Origin: Methylococcales bacterium
Lineage (GTDB): Bacteria > Pseudomonadota > Gammaproteobacteria > Methylococcales > Methylomonadaceae
Direction: 5' to 3'
DNA: 38,244 bases
Assembly: GCA_028714175.1 (NCBI GenBank)
Contig: JAQTMV010000021.1
Coordinates: 1-38,244, forward strand
Shown here: positions 34,010 through 38,244 of the stretch, piece after piece
Position numbering within the stretch: position 1 is the first letter of the stretch
Layout of the letters: each line of letters begins with the position of its first letter
Notes under the pieces: generated by a model
Seen by the model: only the letters and a program-made list of their open reading frames with translations
Database searches by the model: none
What the model was told of the DNA's origin: nothing
Translations under genes and position numbers: made by a program

Positions 34010-34786
34010 ATGAAAATCCATTTTTATTGGCTGGGTGTGTTAGCTGCTTTGGTATGTGTGCCGGCATTGGCTGCTGATCTTGACCGGTCAGAAATTGAAA
34101 AACGTCTCGCCAAGGCAAATAAGGCGCATCCGGCTGACTTGCGCAGAAAGGATTTGACCGGCCTGGATTTATCAGGCCTGGATTTTACCAGGGCTGATTT
34201 GTGGGGTTCAGATCTACGCCGATCTAATTTCAGCAAGAGTGATTTATCAGGGCTAAATCTGGATTTGACGGTCATGTCCAAAGTCAATTTTTCCGGAGCC
34301 AATCTCTCCAAAACCAGTATTTTTGGCGTGCACGTGGGTGGTGCAAATTTGAGTAACGCGAATTTGAGTGGCAGCCGGTTTATAGGCATAATGGACCGCG
34401 CCAATCTGTCTCATGCCAATCTGTCCCATGCCAATTGGGGCGCTGATATGAAAAATCAGTCCATGGGTTTGATGCGAGCGAGTTTGAATAATGCCAATCT
34501 ATCAGGCGCCAATCTTGCCAATGCCAATTTCGACCGCGCCTTGATGCGTTATGCCAATTTTTCCGGGGCTAATCTGCAAAATACTGTGTTATTCGGCGTT
34601 GACCTTTCCGGCGCCGATTTTTCTGGCGCCGATTTATCAGGCGCGGATTTATCAGGGACTACGCTGGAAGAGACTAATTTTGCCGGAGCGGATCTGTCCG
34701 GTACCCGATTTGCCGGCATCAAGGATAAATCAAAATTGAAGGGCTTGAGTTCTGCTAAACATCTTGATACTGCGATTATTGATTGA
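34010..34786 (+). CDS. Exported pentapeptide-repeat protein
   Basis: 258 residues from ATG 34010, nine bases after GGAG; ATG 34004 is too close to it. A signal peptide (MKIHFYWLGVLAALVCVPALA) precedes a helical linker (RSEIEKRLAKANKAHPADL). From about residue 43 the protein consists of A(D/N)LxX five-residue repeats (LDLSGLDFTRADL, ANLSNANLSG, GADFSGADLSGADLSG), which build a right-handed quadrilateral beta-helix. One irregular stretch (GADMKNQSMGLMRASL) interrupts the helix. Function is unknown; most studied members are cytoplasmic gyrase protectors, so the export signal sets this one apart. It is divergent from kdsD and convergent with norB. Confidence 0.85.
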   Translation: MKIHFYWLGVLAALVCVPALAADLDRSEIEKRLAKANKAHPADLRRKDLTGLDLSGLDFTRADLWGSDLRRSNFSKSDLSGLNLDLTVMSKVNFSGANLSKTSIFGVHVGGANLSNANLSGSRFIGIMDRANLSHANLSHANWGADMKNQSMGLMRASLNNANLSGANLANANFDRALMRYANFSGANLQNTVLFGVDLSGADFSGADLSGADLSGTTLEETNFAGADLSGTRFAGIKDKSKLKGLSSAKHLDTAIID

Positions 34787-34796
34787 GGAAAAGCAG

Positions 34797-34874
34797 GGGC
34801 AAGGTACAAGGTTCAAGGCGAAAGGTTTAAAATACACCCTTGTACCTTTCGCCTTTCGCCTTGCACCTTGAGCC
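34797..34874. repeat. Second inverted array of 7-bp units; likely bidirectional terminator
   Basis: The right arm reads CCTTGTA CCTTTCG CCTTTCG CCTTGCA CCTTGAG. The left arm reads AAGGTAC AAGGTTC AAGGCGA AAGGTTT, its inverse complement in the same 7-base rhythm, around a short AT centre (AAAATACA). It fills the gap between the convergent pentapeptide and norB genes, where the hairpin could end transcription from both sides. It is related to the element at 28562-28620. Confidence 0.75.
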
Positions 34875-34880
34875 TAATTT

Positions 34881-36404
34881 TTAACTTTCAATTATCACCG
34901 GCGCTTTTCTCGCTTCGCCCTTGCCTATCGTTAATAAATCCCAGACTAACAAAATAAATCCGGCAAAGGTCATGCTACCAAAAAACAACCGCCAGGCCAT
35001 CGCATTTTGAAATGACGGGTGATTTTGCGCAGCAAAATACCCGCCCCACGTTGAGCCTTCCACGGCCCGCTCAATAAATGATTGTTCGTAACCCGCTATC
35101 AGTAGCGCAATGGTCATACCGAGAACGCCGCCATTGAGCAAACCCAACGCCCATTTCCAGCGCCAGGCATTCTGACTGCCGCCGCCCATCCATACATTAC
35201 CACGCCACTGTTGCATAGCCAGATAAAAGAAGGCAATATTAATCGTCGCGTACGCGCCAAAAAAAGCCAAATGGCCATGTGAAGCTGACCACTGCGTGCC
35301 ATGTGTAAAAATGTTGATTTGTGGCAGCGTGTGCATAAAGCCCCAAACACCTGCGCCAAAAAAGTTGCCAAAGGCCTGGGCGATAATCCAGGCTAAGGCC
35401 GGGTGATTGCCGTTTTTAAATGCGTGCGTACCGGCATCATAAACTGCATGAACCACCATGGCGACCAGCGGAATGGGCTCAAGCGCCGAGAAAAAACCGC
35501 CGATGGTCAGCCAGTATTCCGGCGTACCGATCCAGAAGTAATGATGTCCCAGGCCTAAAATACCCGAGCCAAACATCAGGGCGACTTCAATATACAGCCA
35601 GGTTTGTACAATTTTACGTCCGACCCCCAGCAGCTTCATTAATGACCAGGCCATAATGACGCCTACCAGCACTTCCCAGGTTGCTTCGACCCATAAATGA
35701 ATAACCCACCACCACCAGTATTGCTCGTGGGTAATATTGGTCATATAAAACATGCCGGCAACATATAAACCGGCCAATGCTACCAAGTCCAGTGTTAAAA
35801 CGCCGGCAATACCCGACCATTTGCCTTTGCTGAAGGTAGCGACGACGTTATAGAAGAATATCAGCACGACAAGCACAATGCCGACATCAGCCCAACGCGG
35901 CGCTTCAATATATTCACGGCCTTCGTTAATAAACCAAAGACTGGAATCCTTGCCGGGGCCAATCTGCACCAGCAAATAAACCAGCACCACCAGCGTCACG
36001 GCCCCGGTGAACACCCAGAAGGCGATATTGCCCAGTTTTAAGCCGACGACTTCAGTGCCGCTCTCATCCTCAAGAAACCAGTAGACACTGCCTATAAATC
36101 CAAACAGCATCCATACGATCATGGCATTGATGTGGATCATGCGGTTGACATTAAAATCCAGAATTTCGTAAAGAAAGCCGGGGTAGATAAATTGTGTCGC
36201 GGCCAGCAGACCAAACAGAATTTGCGCGAAGAACAAAATGACTGCAACAGTGAAGTATTTAACGGCCAGTTGCCGCCCATCACTTAAGTGACTGCTGTCC
36301 AGTTGCACCCATGACTTGAAATTATTGAGACAGGCGCGCGATTTCTCATATAAAGCGGCCGCGTTTTGCATGACCCCGTTTAATCCACTTGTGTCCATGC
36401 TCAT
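34881..36404 (-). CDS. norB: Nitric oxide reductase subunit B (cytochrome c-dependent, cNOR)
   Basis: 507 residues with about 12 membrane helices, heme-copper oxidase superfamily. The metal ligands align with Pseudomonas aeruginosa NorB: H91 and H378 for heme b, H376 for heme b3, H236, H287 and H288 for non-heme FeB, E240 as the FeB glutamate, and E309 as a conserved buried glutamate. It reduces two NO to N2O using electrons from NorC. An N-terminal extension of about 30 residues precedes the first helix. It overlaps norC by 4 bases. norQ and norD, often needed for assembly, are not seen on this side. Confidence 0.94.
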   Translation of the reverse strand: MSMDTSGLNGVMQNAAALYEKSRACLNNFKSWVQLDSSHLSDGRQLAVKYFTVAVILFFAQILFGLLAATQFIYPGFLYEILDFNVNRMIHINAMIVWMLFGFIGSVYWFLEDESGTEVVGLKLGNIAFWVFTGAVTLVVLVYLLVQIGPGKDSSLWFINEGREYIEAPRWADVGIVLVVLIFFYNVVATFSKGKWSGIAGVLTLDLVALAGLYVAGMFYMTNITHEQYWWWWVIHLWVEATWEVLVGVIMAWSLMKLLGVGRKIVQTWLYIEVALMFGSGILGLGHHYFWIGTPEYWLTIGGFFSALEPIPLVAMVVHAVYDAGTHAFKNGNHPALAWIIAQAFGNFFGAGVWGFMHTLPQINIFTHGTQWSASHGHLAFFGAYATINIAFFYLAMQQWRGNVWMGGGSQNAWRWKWALGLLNGGVLGMTIALLIAGYEQSFIERAVEGSTWGGYFAAQNHPSFQNAMAWRLFFGSMTFAGFILLVWDLLTIGKGEARKAPVIIES

Positions 36405-36997
36405 TCCTCCGCCTCAATGGTTTTAAAGTTATAGGGAAAGCCATTGGTATCAATACTCGACATCCACTTGAGAAAGGCAATAATGCCTCTTGCTTCCTGT
36501 TCGGTAATAGTCAGGTTTGGCATTTTCCGGTTGCTGCCAAAAGTACGGGCGTTGTTTTCGGGGTCCATTAAAAATTTCACCATCATGTCTTCGCGCATGT
36601 CTTTGGAAATCCAGCCTTTATCCAGCCAGGCTTTGGTTAAATCAGGGGCATAATAAGCGCCATTACCCAATAAGGTATGGCAATTCATACAGTTTTTGGC
36701 TTGCGTGGTTTTTTTACCCAAATCGACCCATTGCCTGGCTTCTTCTTCCGTGTATTCCTTGCCGAATAAAAACTCGTTTTCACCAATAACCGGCATAGAT
36801 TTATGCAGGGCTTTGTCATATTGATAATCTATTTTTTTGTTGATTACGGCGTAAGAGGGTACCCGTTTACTGCCTGCACCGGTTTTGCTTAAGGAATCCA
36901 TCGTTAACACCACCAGAATCAAAAATGATCCCGCCGTTACCCAGATTGCCGTTTTTTTCCAGAATGATTCCGAAGCCCACAAGGGTGTTTCATTCAT
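36401..36997 (-). CDS. norC: Nitric oxide reductase subunit C (membrane-anchored cytochrome c)
   Basis: 198 residues. One N-terminal membrane anchor (about 16-34) is followed by a periplasmic monoheme cytochrome c domain. The heme site is CMNCH (C103, C106, H107), followed by TLLGNGAYYAPDL; the methionine ligand is in RKMPNL (M159), as in NorC and CcoO-like relatives. It passes electrons from periplasmic donors to NorB. It is longer than the typical 146-residue NorC, mainly between the anchor and heme site. It overlaps its neighbours on both sides by 4 bases, so the three genes are translated together. Confidence 0.93.
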   Translation of the reverse strand: MNETPLWASESFWKKTAIWVTAGSFLILVVLTMDSLSKTGAGSKRVPSYAVINKKIDYQYDKALHKSMPVIGENEFLFGKEYTEEEARQWVDLGKKTTQAKNCMNCHTLLGNGAYYAPDLTKAWLDKGWISKDMREDMMVKFLMDPENNARTFGSNRKMPNLTITEQEARGIIAFLKWMSSIDTNGFPYNFKTIEAEE

Positions 36998-37314
36998 TGC
37001 TTATCCTCTGTTGTTGTAGATTCAGCATGTGTTTTAACACACAGATGCCAGATGCCTATCGGTGCAAAAAAATAGCCTATCACCATCACAAAGGAAATGA
37101 TCAGCCAGTAACCTTGAAATTGTGCCGCCCGTGTTAATTCAGCCACTGAGAGTATCAGCACGGCATAAGAAACTAAAGCGGCAATTTTTATACGAAAATT
37201 TGGATTCACTTTGGACCAGGCAAACAGTAAGGCATAACTTGCGCCTGCGAGTATGATTAAAGCGGCTGAAAAAAACGTGACAAAGAAATCTTGTAAAGCG
37301 ACGGGTTCGATCAT
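36994..37314 (-). CDS. Small membrane protein of the nor operon, unknown function
   Basis: 106 residues with three predicted membrane helices (about 8-32, 44-60, 66-92) and a polar C-terminal tail. I recognise no established family; it is not similar to NorE, NorF or NorD as I know them. Its last four bases overlap the norC start (ATGA), so it is the first gene of a norC-norB operon. That suggests a role in NO reductase assembly, stability or proton/electron transfer. The 94-base region upstream (37315-37408) should hold the operon promoter. Confidence 0.7.
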   Translation of the reverse strand: MIEPVALQDFFVTFFSAALIILAGASYALLFAWSKVNPNFRIKIAALVSYAVLILSVAELTRAAQFQGYWLIISFVMVIGYFFAPIGIWHLCVKTHAESTTTEDKQ

Positions 37315-37408
37315 GAGTGATTAATCTGAATATCCGTTATTTTAAACGGCGCAAAGTGAATGCGGGCGATGAAAGGCCGTGCACTATACCATAATAAAAT
37401 AAAGACAA

Positions 37409-38244
37409 TCAGGTAAAAAACTTGGCCGCATTAATCAGGGTTTTGTAAACTCCCCATGACAGTGGCATAATGACTACTATCCAGGCTAACCAGACCAATG
37501 CCGGATGAGTAGGTTTGCCAGCGCCGCTGCTTTGCCCTTTATCGTCAATAGAATGCACTTCATCTTCGGCTATAAGTTCACGGGCATGACGCTTTTCTTT
37601 CGCAAGTTCATCGGCTGTCATAAACCACTTGTCGGCTACAGGGCCGATTAACAAGTTGCACATCAAGCCAATCATCAATAACCCCGCCAGAATCATCATG
37701 GTTTGGTTGTAAACCTGCTCGCGCGGCAAACCTAAACTCAATTGATAATCACGCATATAGTTGACTATCACAGGTCCCAGAATCCCCGCCGTTGCCCAGG
37801 CAGTCAGCAAACGGCCATGAATGGCCCCGACCATTTGTGTACCGAACAAATCCGCAAGATACGCAGGTACAGTAGAAAAACCGCCGCCGTACATGCTTAA
37901 AATCACGCAAATAGCGGAGACAAAGAGTAGCTTGTTACCCGCATTGGCGCTACCGGGAACACTGATGTACAACAAACCGCCCAGCACGAAAAAAACGATA
38001 AACGTCGTTTTACGGCCGAACAAGTCCGACAAACTCGCCCAAAAGAACCGGCCGCCAATATTGAACAAACTCAATAGCGCGGTAAAACCGGCAGCGATGG
38101 CTGCAATGGCGGCAAGATGGGTTTTATCAAGTTCGCTGTAGGTTTTGGCAACTCCGATCAACTGCCCGCCAAAAACCTCTTGCAACATCGGCGATGACAT
38201 CCCAATGACGCCGATACCGGCGCTTACGTTCATGCACAACACAA
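37409..38244 (-). CDS. MFS transporter, OFA (oxalate/formate antiporter) family, C-terminal part
   Basis: The last 277 or so residues; the start lies beyond the right edge. It has the C-terminal six helices of a major facilitator. The signatures are SLFNIGGRFFWASLSDLFGRKTT (the loop 8-9 motif, with R-x-FW-x-x-xSD-x-xGR), MYGGGFSTVPAYLADLFG and AIHGRLLTAWATAGILGP, all typical of OFA-family carriers for small carboxylates. A charged cytoplasmic loop (AKEKRHARELIAEDE) and one more helix end the protein. Members exchange oxalate and formate or import pyruvate-like acids; the substrate is not clear here. It is upstream of the nor genes on the same strand. Confidence 0.88.
   Translation of the reverse strand, partial: VLCMNVSAGIGVIGMSSPMLQEVFGGQLIGVAKTYSELDKTHLAAIAAIAAGFTALLSLFNIGGRFFWASLSDLFGRKTTFIVFFVLGGLLYISVPGSANAGNKLLFVSAICVILSMYGGGFSTVPAYLADLFGTQMVGAIHGRLLTAWATAGILGPVIVNYMRDYQLSLGLPREQVYNQTMMILAGLLMIGLMCNLLIGPVADKWFMTADELAKEKRHARELIAEDEVHSIDDKGQSSGAGKPTHPALVWLAWIVVIMPLSWGVYKTLINAAKFFT

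Noticed and set aside
37315-37408. Promoter with TATAGT on the minus strand before the nor operon
   Set aside because: The only -35-like TTGTCT is 14 bases away, too close for a normal spacer. No FNR or NorR site was recognised either.
1-38244. CRISPR arrays, rRNA and tRNA genes
   Set aside because: No regularly spaced repeats and no rRNA or tRNA-like sequences were seen on reading. A covariance-model search was not possible here.

Overview
The window looks like a chromosomal segment of a Gram-negative gammaproteobacterium. The right third carries the conserved kdsD-kdsC-lptC-lptA-lptB-rpoN-hpf-rapZ block of LPS transport and sigma-54 genes. Next to it are a cytochrome c nitric oxide reductase operon and an OFA-type transporter, a combination that would suit a Methylococcales-type methanotroph. 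That taxon is an inference, since no rRNA or methane oxidation gene is present. By eye, the housekeeping block is more AT-rich than the polyketide cluster to its left.

Left part (1-7980): the 3' end of an L,D-transpeptidase gene, a threonine aldolase, an NAD(P)-binding reductase-like protein behind a 17-bp palindrome, a 2-oxoglutarate/Fe(II) dioxygenase convergent with a class V PLP enzyme, and a zone of mobile-element debris. The debris comprises an IS6-family remnant with its terminal repeat, an IS5-type transposase tail, and a tyrosine recombinase broken by a TAG stop and a 3' truncation. Three small genes follow: a CPVC thioredoxin-fold protein, a one-helix membrane protein and an exported six-cysteine protein. 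An AT-rich gap of about 1 kb comes next.

Central part (7981-27699): one co-directional cluster of about 20 kb. It starts with a 2548-residue type I polyketide synthase (two nitronate-monooxygenase/PfaD-like domains, KS, AT, one ACP, KR). A type III polyketide synthase and a dehydratase-phosphopantetheinyl transferase fusion follow. Then come an ABC ATPase/permease pair, a LolA-like periplasmic protein, an outer-membrane barrel protein, two glycosyltransferases, a small HNH protein and an HHxxxDG acyltransferase. My reading is that the type I enzyme, with the trans dehydratase, builds a reduced chain that the type III enzyme extends and cyclises. The product would then be glycosylated and acylated, and a dedicated Lol-like route would carry it to the outer membrane. 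This is the best candidate for an undescribed system here.

Right part (27696-38244): the polyketide cluster ends in a 4-bp tail-to-tail overlap with rapZ, where npr would sit in the E. coli order. ptsN is also absent between hpf and rapZ; its place holds a hairpin made of 7-bp units. A second copy of that hairpin lies between an exported pentapeptide-repeat protein and norB. The nor operon (a small membrane protein, norC, norB) and a truncated transporter gene close the window.
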